From contig CM119267.1 in the NCBI GenBank assembly GCA_051294375.1, positions 5,531,455 to 5,595,454 of the forward strand: a stretch of 64,000 nucleotides of DNA, written 5' to 3'. The translations under genes and the position numbers were made by a program. The notes under the pieces were generated by a model. The model was not told where the DNA came from and searched no databases. It was given only the letters and a program-made list of their open reading frames with translations. The DNA is from Paraspadella gotoi. Taxonomy: Eukaryota > Chaetognatha. Position 1 is the stretch's first letter. Each line of letters starts with the position of its first letter. Shown piece by piece: positions 1-10,854 of the stretch.

Positions 1-820
1 TTTCTCTCTCAAACTTGTTTTCTCCTATTATTTATCAACTCAGTCTCTCCTCTCCTCTCTATTCCTTCTCTCTCTCTCTCTATCTCTCTCTCTCTCTCTT
101 CTGCTTCATACTCTTCTCTCTCTCTACTCTCTACTCTCTAAAAAGACAAACATTATTTTTTCCACATTATTTTTCGAAAAGGTTTTTTTTATTTGATTCT
201 AATAAAGGCTTTCCGCTAATGTTAAACGTCACGATTGCTCGAGATATCTTTAGTCAAAACGTTAATGAAAAAAACATTCGTCATAGATTTTGCCGACTTT
301 TTACTTTTTTTAAAAATTTCGTTTTTAAAAAGTCTGATTTCTGCAGCATCAGGTCTTTTCGATTTGTTTTTCTTTTTTCAAATTAGTTTTTTTTTCTTTT
401 TTTTTTTGCTCTCTTTTTAATGAGGTCCTCAATCTGGTTGAATGGCCTCTAATCTAAAATAACCAACTCTTTCCCGATTCCTTCCTCATTGATTTCTTTT
501 TTTTTGATTCCCTAATTTTTTGTATTTTAATTTCTAGTTAATCTTAATCTTAACTTTACCAATATTTAGAATATAAACAGAGACTGTAAACGCTTTATCT
601 CTCTCGTACACCAATTTATTAATCTATAAACCCTATATCGAGACAAAACTTAACCTCCTGCTTTGTCTGAACGATTTGAGATACAATAATAAAATTAGTG
701 GCAAACGTTTTTTCTGACTATTCACTTTCATATGCAATGAAGCGAAATAAATTTTTAAATTTAAGCAACTACAGGGCGTCGGGGATGTTTTCAAAACATT
801 TAGTCGTATTTATATATATT

Positions 821-926
821 TTTCTTTCCTTTACTTTCCTTTCCTTTCCTTTCCTTTCCTTTCCTTTCCTTTCCTTTCCTTTCCTTTCCTTTCCTTTCCT
901 TTCCCTTTCCTTTCCTTTCCTTTCCT
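821..926. repeat. (TTTCC)n pentanucleotide microsatellite
   Basis: About 20 copies of TTTCC on the plus strand, nearly perfect except for one extra C near 904. Shorter related runs follow at about 962-1000 and 1042-1063, so the original tract was probably longer and has decayed. The frames over it (Phe-Leu-Ser-Phe-Pro; Lys-Gly-Lys-Glu-Arg on the other strand) are repeat translations. Confidence 0.95.
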
Positions 927-1289
927 CTGCTCTTCTCTCTTTCATTTTTTTTCTTTGTAATTTTATTTCCTTTCCTTTCCTTTTTTTCCTTTCCTTTCCA
1001 GTTTCCATTCCTCTCTTTCATTTTCATTCTTTGTATTTTTCTTTCCTTTCCTTTCCTTTCCTTGTATTATTCTTTTCATTTTGTTTCTTTGTATCTCCCA
1101 TTTAGCTCCTAAATATTTTCTTCTTTTAATTCTTGGAATTCTTTCCACCCCATATTTCTTATTTTAGACTTTCCCTTTTAATTTCTTTTGCTTCCTTAAT
1201 TTCTTCATCCCTCTCTTCTTTTTTTTCCTTTCTCCTTAATTTCCTTTGCCTTTCTACCCCTATTCCCTCAGAGTCGCGTATCTGTCACC

Positions 1290-1290
<1 letters not shown>

Positions 1291-1325
<35 letters not shown>

Positions 1326-1334
1326 TGACGACGT
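1291..1334. repeat. (GAC)n trinucleotide microsatellite
   Basis: About 14 copies of GAC with one GCT interruption. This is one of many ACG-class arrays in the window, a class that is CpG-bearing and uncommon in most vertebrate genomes. Confidence 0.95.
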
Positions 1335-1408
1335 TATTAATAATTTTCCTCCTCAGTTTTTCTCATTTCCCCTAAAAATCACGTGAACTCGCGAAAAGCC
1401 TTTCCATC

Positions 1409-1515
1409 TCTCTCTCTCTCTCTCTCTACTCTCTTCTTCCTCTCTCTCTTTCCTCTCGCTCGTCTCTTTCTCTCTCTCTCTCTCTCTCCTCTCTCTCTTC
1501 TCTCTCTCTTCTCCC
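1409..1515. repeat. Interrupted (CT)n microsatellite
   Basis: A CT dinucleotide tract broken repeatedly by single-base slips (TT or CC doublets). Interruptions of this kind recur in most CT/GA tracts of the window. They may be natural decay or uncorrected indel errors. Confidence 0.9.
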
Positions 1516-1921
1516 TCTCTTTTTTCATTCCAAATTTCACACACTTAATTTCCTCTCCTTTATTTTTCTTCAAGACGCCATCTTGAAAATTTCTTCCACG
1601 TTGACGCTTCCTCTCTTCGGTGCTTTCTTTCTTCTTGGTTCGTCTCTTCTTTTTTTTCCTCCTTCTAACAGTTCTTTTCTTCAGACCAAGTTTTTATTAT
1701 TCTCTCTTCGTTCTCTTCTCTCTTCTTCTCTCTCCACTCTCTCTCTCATCCTCTCTCCTCATCTCTCTCTCAGCTCCACATACTTGTTCTCATTGTTATG
1801 CCTCTTAATAGGCTTAACTTTCAAACTGAATTTTTTTTTCGCTGATTCAAGTTTCTGCATCTTATTCAACTTTTTTTCTTGTGCCAAACGGTTTCAATGT
1901 CCTTTCTGCCTTCTCACTCTT

Positions 1922-1954
<33 letters not shown>

Positions 1955-2104
1955 TCTCTTCTCTCTCTCTCTCTCTCTACTCTCTTCTCTCTCCCTACTA
2001 ACTTCTCCATCCACAATCTCTCTCTATTCCAACTCCCAACAATTTTTTACTCTCTTCAAATAAAAGTCAGTATTAAGAGTTTGTCTCTTCTCACCAATTT
2101 ATGA

Positions 2105-3185
2105 GAGGATTTTTGACGCAATATCCCGAATAGGAAAAGATGGTGGCGTCGGAATCGAATGAAGGGGGGCTGGGCATGGAGGGGGAGGCGCTGGAGGGAC
2201 ACTCGATTTCCATTCAGATTTTTTAATACCAGAACTTTTTTTTTCTTTTTTTTTCTGCTCTTAAGGGGACCAGTGAACGAGGGGGGTGAAAAAGCTGAAA
2301 ACATAACGGTTTGACCCTTAAATTTAAGCTGGTTCTGATCATATAAATTTTTCACTATAATCATTTTGGAAAGTAGTTAAAAAATTCGATAAAATCAGCG
2401 AGCTTAATTTCTTAAAAAATTGGTAAGAAGAAAATTCTTTTTCAAGTTTAAAATTTTTTTTCACAAAGAAGGGTAAGATCTAATTTTATAAAAAGATTTT
2501 CAGCTTTTATCACAAAAATTTATAAGAAAAAAAAAATAGGAATGAATCAAAATTTAAAGTAGTATCGACTGATTTTATTTTAAAACTTTCTTTTCAAATG
2601 ATTCTGTTAATTGGATGAAAATAAAACTCTTTGAAAATAATATAAATATAAAAAGAAGAGAAAGGTCTTCGGTACTTTTGCTAAATTTTATATTGTTATA
2701 ATTAGGAATCAATATAGTTTTAACTATAATCATGTTAAAGGATGAATATGAATATTAATTAATAATTATTACAAGTTTTGTTTCTGTAAGAAATGAATTT
2801 AGGATTGATTTGTCTGTTTTTAAGTAAATAATAAAAAAAAAAAATATTAGTCTTGTAAAGCCTTTGTTATTGAGGCTAAACTAAATATAGCTATTGTACA
2901 GTAAAAAAACCTAAAATATTGAGAAAGTGTTTAGTAAAATACTTCTAATGCAAAAATAAAATAATGGATTATATAAATATTTTAGGTAGGGTCAAACTAA
3001 TTTTTTTTTCATAATTTATTAAATTTTTGTTTCTGCGTATAAAAGAGATAGGAATTTTTGCCACTTTCCTGTGCAAAGAAAAATTAAATGACGACAATCA
3101 CCATTCAAATTCTTTGATGATTTAGACCTTAAGCTATGATAATCATTTTTATCACTGGGTCCCCTTAAAACGTTTTTTTTAGTAC
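2105..3185. other. AT-rich intergenic spacer, nothing recognised
   Basis: After a short GC-richer stretch at 2140-2290 the sequence becomes AT-rich with A and T homopolymer runs. No open frame of note, no repeat array and no RNA gene is visible. Confidence 0.7.
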
Positions 3186-4500
3186 TTCAAAAAAAAAGGC
3201 TTTTGTCTGTCAGCGGAGGAAAAAATGGGGGAAGGTTGAGAGAAAAAAGAGAGGAGAAGAAAGGAAAAGGGAGGAAAGGAGAAAAGAAAGGAGAATAAGG
3301 GAAAGGGAGAAACGGAAAGGTTGAGAGAGATGGACTTAAGAAAGAAAGAGGAGAGACAATGAACTCTTTGATAACAAGTACGATGAATTTAGCGTTCAAT
3401 ATAAGTCGCGTAGTTGTTAATACATGACGAGAATAAACTAGAATGTGCAAATGACAAACATAAACGCAAAGGAAAAATAATTTCAAAAGTGGAAAATAAA
3501 TATATTCAAGCAGATGATAGGCAAAAAAAAAAAGTAGGAAAAAGAAGAAAGGAAAGAAAAACAAAGCAAGTGAAGCAAAAGAAAACAGAAAGAAAAAAAA
3601 CGAAAACAGAAAGTCGGAAAGAGTCTGAAGTCGGAAAGAGTCTGAAGTCGGAAAGAGTCTGAAGTCGGAAAGAGTCTGAAGATGGCGCGAGAACTCAAGA
3701 TGGTAAAAAAGAAGGAGATAAGAAACGGAATTAGCGCGAGAGATCGAGCTATAAAAGGATACGAGGAGATAAAGGTTAAAGACGCGGAAGAATGGAAGGT
3801 AAAAGAAAAAAAATGGCGTGATCCCAGTTTGCGTTTAATGAAGCAGCGGCGGAAGGAGAAAAGTAAAAAAAAAAAAAGAAAGTTGGTCGATGCCAAGTAT
3901 AGAAAAAAAAAGGTAAGTGCATTGATAAGGTGATGGGAAAAAAAGGAGATGGAGGAAAGGAAAGGAAAAAAAAGGAAGAAAAAACGAAACGAATGAGGCG
4001 GAAAGAAAAAGTGGAAACAGAATTAACAGAAGAGAGGGGAGAGGAAAGGGCGGGAAAAAAGAGGGAAATATTATTAATGTTAAGAGAAAAGGATGATGTT
4101 TATTAAATTAGAATTGATCAAAGGCAAAACTAGTAACGGTAAGCACCAGATCCATCGTGAAAATAAAGGAAAGAAGCCGCAAGAAAAATAAAAATAAAAG
4201 GGCAATAAAATTCCGAGGATTAAGAGAAGAGTGAATAAGAAAAGGAGGAAAGAAAAGGGAGTTTGAAAACTGTATAAAAGGAGAGGCAGACGAGAGATTC
4301 AAAACCCGGAAGAAAACGACGAAGTAAAAACTGAGTTATTTTTTTGACCTTCTAACGCGAGAATAGAAAATGGGGAAGGGGGAAAAAAAAAAGAAGGGGG
4401 TAACATGGGGAAGAAAGTACTAAAAGAAAAGTTTAAAAAAATGAAGAAAAATAAAAAAGGAATGTCTTGAAATAACTAGAACTAGGGGGAAAAGAAGAAG
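3186..4500. other. Purine-rich segment without a gene
   Basis: The plus strand is dominated by A and G (GGAAA, GAAAA, AAAG words), with a 17-bp tandem repeat inside. Lys/Glu/Arg-rich frames on plus and Ser/Phe/Leu-rich frames on minus both stay open through it, which fits composition bias. The gene-like start at 3682 (Lys-rich, 83 residues) has no recognisable domain. Confidence 0.65.
3613..3680. repeat. 17-bp minisatellite, four copies
   Basis: Four consecutive exact copies of GTCGGAAAGAGTCTGAA. The 17-bp unit is not a multiple of three, so the repeat does not keep one reading frame, which argues against a coding role. Confidence 0.97.
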
Positions 4501-4502
4501 AC

Positions 4503-4563
4503 TTAGTCACTCCTGTCTCTGTTCCTCTCTCTCCTCTTCTCTCTCTCTCTCTCTTCTCTCTCT

Positions 4564-4608
<45 letters not shown>
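4503..4608. repeat. (CT)n microsatellite, facing a (GA)n tract
   Basis: Interrupted CT dinucleotides, followed about 90 bp later by a GA tract at 4699-4790. The pair can fold as a large imperfect hairpin. Confidence 0.9.
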
Positions 4609-4610
<2 letters not shown>

Positions 4611-4698
4611 GCTTTCTCTTTTCCTTCCAAGGTCAGTCGGATGACGAATAAGTAATATGCGAAAAACAGCGAGATAGAAAGAGGCAGTGACAGACTCA

Positions 4699-4742
4699 AG
4701 AGAGAGAGAGGAGAGAGAGAGAGAAGAGAGAGAGAGAGCGAC

Positions 4743-4790
<48 letters not shown>
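4699..4790. repeat. (GA)n microsatellite
   Basis: GA dinucleotides, interrupted in the first half and perfect from about 4746 to 4790. It forms an inverted pair with the CT tract upstream. Confidence 0.93.
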
Positions 4791-4791
<1 letters not shown>

Positions 4792-4839
4792 CTAAAGTCT
4801 AAAATGATGGTGGGTTGTTTACCTCTTTTTACTTTTCCC

Positions 4840-4840
4840 A

Positions 4841-4879
<39 letters not shown>

Positions 4880-5155
4880 TTTTTTTCGAATCATTTCCCA
4901 AAATCTTTGGAAAATCGGGACGGAGGAGAATCGAGTTGTCGTTGTTGTCGTCGTCGTCGTTGTCGTTGTTCTTCTTCCCGCTGTTCCTTACGCGACAGTA
5001 ATTTTCGTCGTTGTTTTCGTCGTCGCCGTCAGAGTTTCGTCGTCGCCCTCGTCGTCGTCGTCGTCGTCTTCGTCTCCCTCTCCAGGGCGTAGTACACGGG
5101 CGGCAATTCGTTTCTCCCTCTTTGTTTCTTCCCGCGACGGGGGGTGGCGCTGCGA

Positions 5156-5190
<35 letters not shown>
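4840..5190. repeat. Cluster of (CGT)n trinucleotide arrays
   Basis: CGT/GTC runs at about 4841-4876, 4938-4970, 5003-5072 and 5156-5189, with degenerate CGT-like sequence between. In the three frames they read poly-Arg, poly-Val and poly-Ser, and poly-Thr or poly-Asp on the other strand. This explains the long overlapping open frames. Confidence 0.92.
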
Positions 5191-5198
<8 letters not shown>

Positions 5199-5415
5199 GG
5201 GACTCGAATGACGAGGCGTCGTGGCGAGATGGCGCTGAGGAAAGGCGCGGGGCGAGAGAGGGCGTCTCTCGTGAGAGATGGAGAGAGAGAGGCGGGAGAT
5301 AGAAAGAAGAGAAAAGGATTCTTGAGGAGGAAGGGAGGAAAGGAAAGGGGAAAAAAGGGAGGAAGAAGAAGAGAAAGAGGACGAAGGGGAGGACGACGTT
5401 GAGTTCCTTCGAGGA

Positions 5416-5745
5416 ATGAAAAAGGAGAGACGAGAGGGAGGAAGAGAGGAGGCGAGGGAGGAAATAAAAAAGTCTCCGTTCGTCTCGGGGATTAGAACCG
5501 TCGCCGTCAAGAAGCCAAAGTCGCGGGAAAAGCGGCGCCCGGGAAAACCGATGCCGCGGCCGCTGCAGCTCTCGATGCGGCCGCGGCGACCGCTGCTGCT
5601 GTCGATACACCGGTCGATGCTGCGGCGTCGGCTGCGTCGACCGCGGCGGCGCTGTAGCGGCGAGTCGCGGTCGAGAGGGAATTCTCGATCCCTCGACGGG
5701 AATTTCGGGGATTCCATCTTCGAAACCGTTCGCTCGTCCGAATTC

Positions 5746-5777
<32 letters not shown>

Positions 5778-6315
5778 CGATGACGATGACTTCTCCCCAA
5801 CGGCGAGATCCAAAATTGGCGAATCATTGAGGGCGGCAGCGGCGTCACCGGCGGCCGGATTCGACGCCAAACATCGTTCGGTCATCCCGTCGTCGAGAAA
5901 GGATCCACGGATCGAAGAAGCGAAATCTTTCGACGCCGTCGTGGAGGCGACGCCGTTCGAACCCGCCCTAGCGAGGCCGGAATTCGAAGCGGCGCCCGCT
6001 GGCGACGCCGCGGAGATAAACCGCGAGATCCAACGATTTTGGCACGGAATTTGTTTTTCCGCTGGCGCCGACGATTCGGGCTGGAGCGGCGCCGGCGTCC
6101 CCGGCGTCCCCGGCGTCCCCGGCGTCCCCGCGGACTCCGGCTTCGGTTCCAACGATGGAGATGAAAGGGTCAAAGGTCGAGGAGGGGCTGTGGATGGAGT
6201 GGATGTAGTTTTGGGGGTGAAGGAGGAGGAGGAGGAGGAGGAGGAGGGGGAGGTCGGGTCGGCGACTGAAGGAGTGAATGCCACCGAAAGGTCGCGACGC
6301 TTGGCCGACGGATAA
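5416..6315 (+). CDS. Unrecognised 299-residue open frame in a GC-rich islet
   Basis: The product is unknown. The frame starts basic (Lys/Arg/Glu-rich), has about fifteen Asp near residues 112-126 from a GAT array, then a non-repetitive Ala/Glu/Arg-containing part (about residues 127-220). It ends with a VPG repeat and a Glu run. The middle part is the least repeat-like coding candidate in the window and its codons mostly end in G or C. However, the opposite strand is also open over the same bases (Ser-rich, starting near 6284) and a third frame is partly open, as expected of CpG-rich DNA with few stop codons. No domain, splice signal or upstream promoter supports it. It could be an exon, a CpG islet or chance. 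Confidence 0.15.
6222..6247. repeat. (GGA)n microsatellite
   Basis: About eight GGA triplets at the end of the GC-rich islet. It accounts for the Glu run on plus and the Ser, Pro and Leu runs in the minus frames. Confidence 0.95.
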
Positions 6316-6379
6316 GTCGTTGTTGAGTAGACTCGGAACAGAAGAGGAGACTGATGCGTATGAAGTATCGTCTAGAGGG

Positions 6380-6409
6380 GACGAGAGAGAGAGAAGAGAG
6401 AAGAGATAG

Positions 6410-6466
<57 letters not shown>
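6380..6466. repeat. (GA)n microsatellite
   Basis: Interrupted GA from 6380, perfect from about 6413 to 6466. Confidence 0.93.
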
Positions 6467-6469
<3 letters not shown>

Positions 6470-6479
6470 TGAAACGTAA

Positions 6480-7000
6480 TAGCTCTCTCTGGGGTGGTAT
6501 AATTCAATCAGCAAAAGCAACAGCGACGCCAATGACAATGACGACTTCGACGACGACGATCGACTTAACGACGACGAATACGACGGACGCAATGACGACG
6601 AAGATTGACGACGACGACAACACCAAGCGTCCAACGCCAATAAGAAAACCAAAATCTTGTGCTGTTATATTTTTGTTTCTTATCCGCTCCAAAAGATTCG
6701 CTTCTCCGCCGTCATGAGAGGCGGCGCTGCCTCTGAAAAGAAAAAAAAACAAAAGAAAAAAGAAATCTGTTAGGTTGGACATAAATAAACATAAATACTT
6801 CAACGAAAACGAAACAAAAACATCCCGTTTTTTTCTTTTCAAAACTTTATTCTTGAGAAGTTTTGTTGAATTTTTTTTCTTAAAAAAGCTCAACAAAAAA
6901 AGAATTCATTTTTTTTTCTTCTTTTTTTTTTCAAAACGTAAAAAAAAAACCAGCTTCAATATTTAATCACCTGATGTAATTAGGTCGTCATTCGATATCG
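6480..7000. other. Degenerate ACG-rich then A/T-rich spacer
   Basis: 6520-6640 holds scattered ACG/ACT triplets (a decayed trinucleotide array). 6740-6960 is dominated by A and T homopolymers. No gene or element recognised. Confidence 0.6.
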
Positions 7001-7059
7001 TCTTTATGATCGAGTCTCCTCGGCCGTGGGCTCGCTTTTTGGAACAATATATTCTGCTC

Positions 7060-7140
7060 TCTCTCTCTCATCTCATCTCTCTCTCATCCCTCTCTCTCTC
7101 ATTCTCTCTCTTCTCTCCTCTCTCCTCTCTCTCTTCTCTT
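7060..7140. repeat. Interrupted (CT)n microsatellite
   Basis: CT dinucleotides with frequent single-base interruptions. Confidence 0.88.
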
Positions 7141-7874
7141 ATCACACACACCCCTCCCCATCTTTTTTCAGTAATCCTCTCTTTCGCCTCAGCCACATCT
7201 CCCAAGGGATGCAGAGAAAGAATCTTTTGTGGATCGCAAGACGTTGACTGATATTCCTCTTTTTAATCTTATATTAGATCATCGGCTTCAGTTTGTGCAA
7301 GTTCGGTGGCAAACAAAAAGGTATTTGACATTTAGAGAGATTTACGAAAAATTAAAAAAAAATACATTTTTCATCTTTTCAAGTTCAGCGGCATCAGAAG
7401 CCAGGCAGTCGCTTACGTGTAACCTTAACGTCTCTTTCATGTCGACGTATATTTTAGGAAAATTGCTGAAGACAAGGGTTCATTAAGAACCAATGAGGCT
7501 ACAAACTTCTTTTTCCTTTTTCAAATATCCATTCTTTAATGGGTCGCTCGCTAAGTTTTCCCTCCTCGCCGTGATCGCCAGCCGAATTTTCCATATTTTT
7601 GTTTCCTATTTTTCCTCCACTTTCTCTTCTATCCTTATCTTACTTTCTTATTTCCTCCTCTCCTCCTCTCCTCCTCTCCTCCTCCCCATTTCATCACCCA
7701 AGTTTACGTTTTTCACCGAAAGGGGGACCACCCGCCCAAACGTCATCGTCGTCGTCGTCTCCGCCAGACGAGACGCGTTGACCATGAAAAGGCCCAGACA
7801 CGCCCAGGTCGCTTGCCCTTTCTCGCCGTCGCCAGGCCAACGGACTCTCAATTCGTCCCTTTCCTCCCTTACCA
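7141..7874. other. Mixed-complexity spacer, no recognised gene
   Basis: 7200-7490 is non-repetitive and contains an 85-residue plus-strand frame (7229-7486) with no recognisable domain. 7600-7690 is pyrimidine-rich with repeated TCCTCC words. 7700-7870 is GC-richer with a short GTC run near 7745-7760. Confidence 0.5.
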
Positions 7875-8105
7875 CGCCGACCCTTTAGCCCGCAACCTCT
7901 TTTAGCCGCCCAACCCCTTTTAGCCGCCAACCCCTTTAGCCCGCCAACCCCTTTAGCCCGCCAACCTCTTTAGCCCGTTACCCCTTTAGGCCGTCAACCC
8001 CTTTAGCCCGAACCAACCCCTTTAGCCCGCGCAAACCCTTTAGCCCGCAACCCCTTTTTGGCCGCGCAAACCCCTTTAGCCGCCAACCGCATTTGCCCCG
8101 CGCTG
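7875..8105. repeat. Minisatellite of about 17-20 bp
   Basis: About a dozen degenerate copies of a unit close to CCAACCCCTTTAGCCCG. Copies differ by one- to three-base gains or losses (TAGCCCG, TAGCCG, TAGGCCG; CAACC, CAAACC). Unit length is irregular, so no coding frame is kept. The indel-dominated variation between units matches the noise seen in the inverted-repeat arms. Confidence 0.93.
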
Positions 8106-9400
8106 CCTGAGGACTAATCATTTAGGACGTCGCGATGTTTAAATGGGAGCGATGAAGGACGAGCCTTTCAACGTGTACTCAGCTCTAGGCGACTCTTGGA
8201 CAACAACAAAAAAAATAACAACGACAACTACAACGACACACCGAACTGACAAAATCAACAATAGCTACGGACGATTGATTAACATCAAAAAACGACTACA
8301 TCACACGAACAACAATTAACAAAAATAAAACAAAACAAAGAAAAACTTAAAAAGGCTTAAAATTGTACAAGAAACCTCAATTAGAATATGCCATGCCATT
8401 GCCCATGCCCATTTGCATTGCCCAATGACCGACTTTCAATGCTTCAATGATCCATTATTATGCGTTTTATTTCGAATTCAACAAGCGTTGATTCAGTACA
8501 TTTACGGGAGCATCAAAAAAAGCTTAAGTCTAAAAAACAAAACAAAGTTAAAAGATTTGCGTTGAAAACCACCACCACAGACAACACAAGGTCCAAATTA
8601 TCAATTAACTATATTTCAATCATTAAAGAATGCGATTATTTTTTTGAGAACTAAATTTTTCGCAACTATAGATCTTTGAAATAAAGTTCTTTTTACGCTG
8701 GTAAAATCTGTAATCATATCACAGTAACCAAATAAAGTGCCGAAGCTTCTCTAATGCTTTCCCATCGAGTGAATCCGATATATTTTTCTCGATACCGATC
8801 ATTAGATAGCAACATATGTAATTCTGTTCATGTCTCTAGCCAAAAGAGTTTTTACCCTCACAAGCCAATATAGTATAGGGACTACAATTTGTATAAAACA
8901 GTTTAGAGAGGAAAAGGATTTTCCCGTTTTCGAGTGAAAAAACTCGTTTAATGTAACCATTGTCCATTGGTTTTTCCCCAAGTGCCAATGCACTAAAAGC
9001 CCGCACTCACAACCGCCGCAAAACCCACCTCGCCTCCACGCCCGTCAAAATTCCACCACGCAGCGGACCACAACCTCCGACCACCACCCCCGTATATTAA
9101 CCTCTACCGCGCTGCGGCCTCGTTTCGCGTCTGGTCCTTTTGTCTCGAAATGTTCCTCATTTCAACCTCAAGTTTACATTAAACGAGGTTTTTCTCCAAC
9201 TCGGAAAAACCGGGAAATTTCTCTCTAACTGAATCAGAATCCGGTTAACCGTTGTTAAACACCGCAAATTTCCCGATAAATGAACATAATGAACGATAAT
9301 TAAGCTCGGCTGGATACTCCGGCTCTTGCTCTGAAAATTTTAACGTAGAGTAATTCATGTTAAGTTGTTTTACTAATCTTCTCTCTTTGGACTGCTCTTG
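8106..9400. other. Largely unique spacer, nothing recognised
   Basis: Mostly AT-rich and non-repetitive. There are CAA/ACA-rich words at 8200-8340, a small CCCATTGC/GCCATTGC repeat at about 8390-8425, and a C-rich patch at 9000-9110. It ends at a 25-N gap. No convincing coding frame. Confidence 0.6.
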
Positions 9401-9425
9401 NNNNNNNNNNNNNNNNNNNNNNNNN
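9401..9425. other. Assembly gap, 25 N
   Basis: Exactly 25 N. It is followed directly by a CT tract, and the same fixed size occurs at 17458, 37341 and 57086. I found no inverted homology between its two flanks. Confidence 1.
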
Positions 9426-9639
9426 TCTCTCTCTCTCTCTGTAAATCGAAACGGGCGAAATTGATTCCGCGACAGTTGACTCCTAAACTGCAAAACTTTT
9501 CAATGCAAAAATATGAAATGGAACTAAATTTCTATTCACGCGAACAATTTTTAAAACTTTTTTTTTCTTTTTGGGCAAAAAAAGGAGATTTGTTTCGCTT
9601 TGACAAAAAAAAGAGGATAAAAGTCGAGCGAGGAAAGGG

Positions 9640-10040
9640 AGGAAGAATGGAGGAAAAAGGAGAGAAGAAAAGGAGGAAAAAGGAAAAAGGAAAATGGGTT
9701 TGAGAAGTGAAAAGGGAGAAAAAGAAGAGAAAGGGAGGAAGAATGGAGGAAAAAGAAAAGAAAAAAGGAGGAAAAAAAAGAAGAGAAAGGGAGAAATGAA
9801 GAGGAAAAAGGAAGAGGAGTTTGAGAAAGGAAAGGGAGAAAAAGAAGAGAAAGGGAGGAATGAAGAGGAAAAAAGGAAAATGGGTTTGAGAAGTGAAAAG
9901 GGAGAAAAAGATGAGAAAGGGAGGAATGAAGAGGAAAAAGGAAGAGTAGTTCGAGAAAGGAAAGGGAGAAAAAGAAGAGAAAGGGAGGAAAGATGGAGAA
10001 AAAAGGAAAAGGGATTTGGGAAAGGAAAGGGAGAAAGAAG
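9640..10040. repeat. Purine minisatellite, period about 62-66 bp
   Basis: The anchor GTTTGAG or close variants recurs at about 9697, 9819, 9884, 9949 and 10013. Between anchors lie similar GGGAGAAAAAGAAGAGAAAG and GGGAGGAATGAAGAGG blocks. Alternate copies carry GGGTTTGAGAAGTG or GAGTTTGAGAAAGG, suggesting a two-unit higher-order period. Confidence 0.85.
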
Positions 10041-10267
10041 AAGAGCGAGAAAAGGATGGATGAAAAATGAAAATAAGGGAAAGAAAAAAAAAGGGGGGTA
10101 AAGGGAAAAAGTTGAGAAAGTTAATAAGGGATGACGTAGGAAAAAAAGGAACCCCTTGGAGAGAAGGACCACCCCTAGGGAGTGAAAGGGGAATTTGGTT
10201 CGGCCTGAGAGAGGGGGGGGGAAGAAGGGCAGAGAGATCAAACGTTGGGGGGAAAGACAGAAAGAAA

Positions 10268-10274
10268 AGGATGA

Positions 10275-10362
<88 letters not shown>

Positions 10363-10366
10363 AGGA

Positions 10367-10398
<32 letters not shown>

Positions 10399-10400
10399 AA
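10268..10400. repeat. (GAAA)n tetranucleotide microsatellite
   Basis: More than 30 copies of GAAA/AAAG with one GGAA interruption near 10362. Further imperfect copies run to about 10545. Confidence 0.97.
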
Positions 10401-10833
10401 AAAAAAGAGGGAAATAAAGAAAGAAAGGAAGAAAGAAAGAGAAAAAAAACATGGGAAAGAAAGAGATAAGAATGATGAAAAGAAAGAAAAAAGAAAGAAC
10501 GAAAAATCAAAAGACAGAAAAAAGAATGAAAGAAAGAAAGAAAGTTAGCGAGCTGTTCACTGGGTAGGGGTGATAGAATGAATCCGTAGAAGGCGACCGG
10601 AAGGAGAAAGAAAATCGATAGAAAAACGAAACCAAATAAAAGATTAGGATGAAACATTAAAAGAATGTGAATCAATTAAAGAGACTAAGAAAAAAGATTG
10701 GTAATAATATCAAAACTTGAAAATAAAAACTGATTGTAAAAAAAATTTCGGCTTGAAATTTATCGATGTACAATGCGAAAAAAAAAAGAAAACAACAATG
10801 AGGGCGAACAAAAGAATGAGAAAGACCTCAACA

Positions 10834-10854
10834 GCGGCGGCGGCGGCGGCGGCG
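10834..10854. repeat. (CGG)n microsatellite
   Basis: Seven CGG/GGC triplets just outside the left edge of inverted repeat 1. There is no counterpart beyond the right edge, so it helps place the arm boundary. Confidence 0.95.

Larger units (their letters stand above)
1..2104. other. Pyrimidine-rich, SSR-dense segment without a gene
   Basis: The plus strand is strongly C/T-rich, with many interrupted (CT)n runs (about 50-135, 1409-1515, 1720-1770, 1919-1990), a TTTCC pentamer array and a short GAC array. Open frames here translate to Ser/Leu/Phe-rich or Arg/Glu/Lys-rich strings in several frames at once. That is the signature of simple repeats, not coding. From about 540 to 770 the sequence is plain AT-rich spacer. 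No conserved domain or splice structure is visible. Confidence 0.75.
5400..6320. other. GC-rich, CpG-dense islet
   Basis: CG dinucleotides are frequent and the sequence is mostly non-repetitive, in contrast to the AT-rich or SSR-rich flanks. It holds a GAT array (about 5748-5785), four GGCGTCCCC nonamers (about 6095-6130) and a GGA array (about 6222-6247). Such islets often mark a promoter or first exon in animals. Here that is an inference from composition only. Confidence 0.5.
9610..10560. other. Long polypurine tract (about 0.95 kb)
   Basis: Nearly every plus-strand base is A or G, with only scattered T and very rare C. It contains a roughly 65-bp minisatellite and a long (GAAA)n array. 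Lys/Glu/Arg frames on plus and Phe/Ser/Leu/Pro frames on minus are open throughout because purine-only codons rarely give stops. These frames are not genes. Confidence 0.9.

Noticed and set aside
4503-6284. 593-residue minus-strand open frame
   Set aside because: Its C-terminal half is a translation of CGT, CT and GA arrays, and a plus-strand frame covers the better part. Only the islet itself is reported, at low confidence.
9240-9600. A fourth inverted repeat around the 25-N gap at 9401
   Set aside because: Reverse complement of the left flank shows no match with the right flank beyond simple CT sequence.
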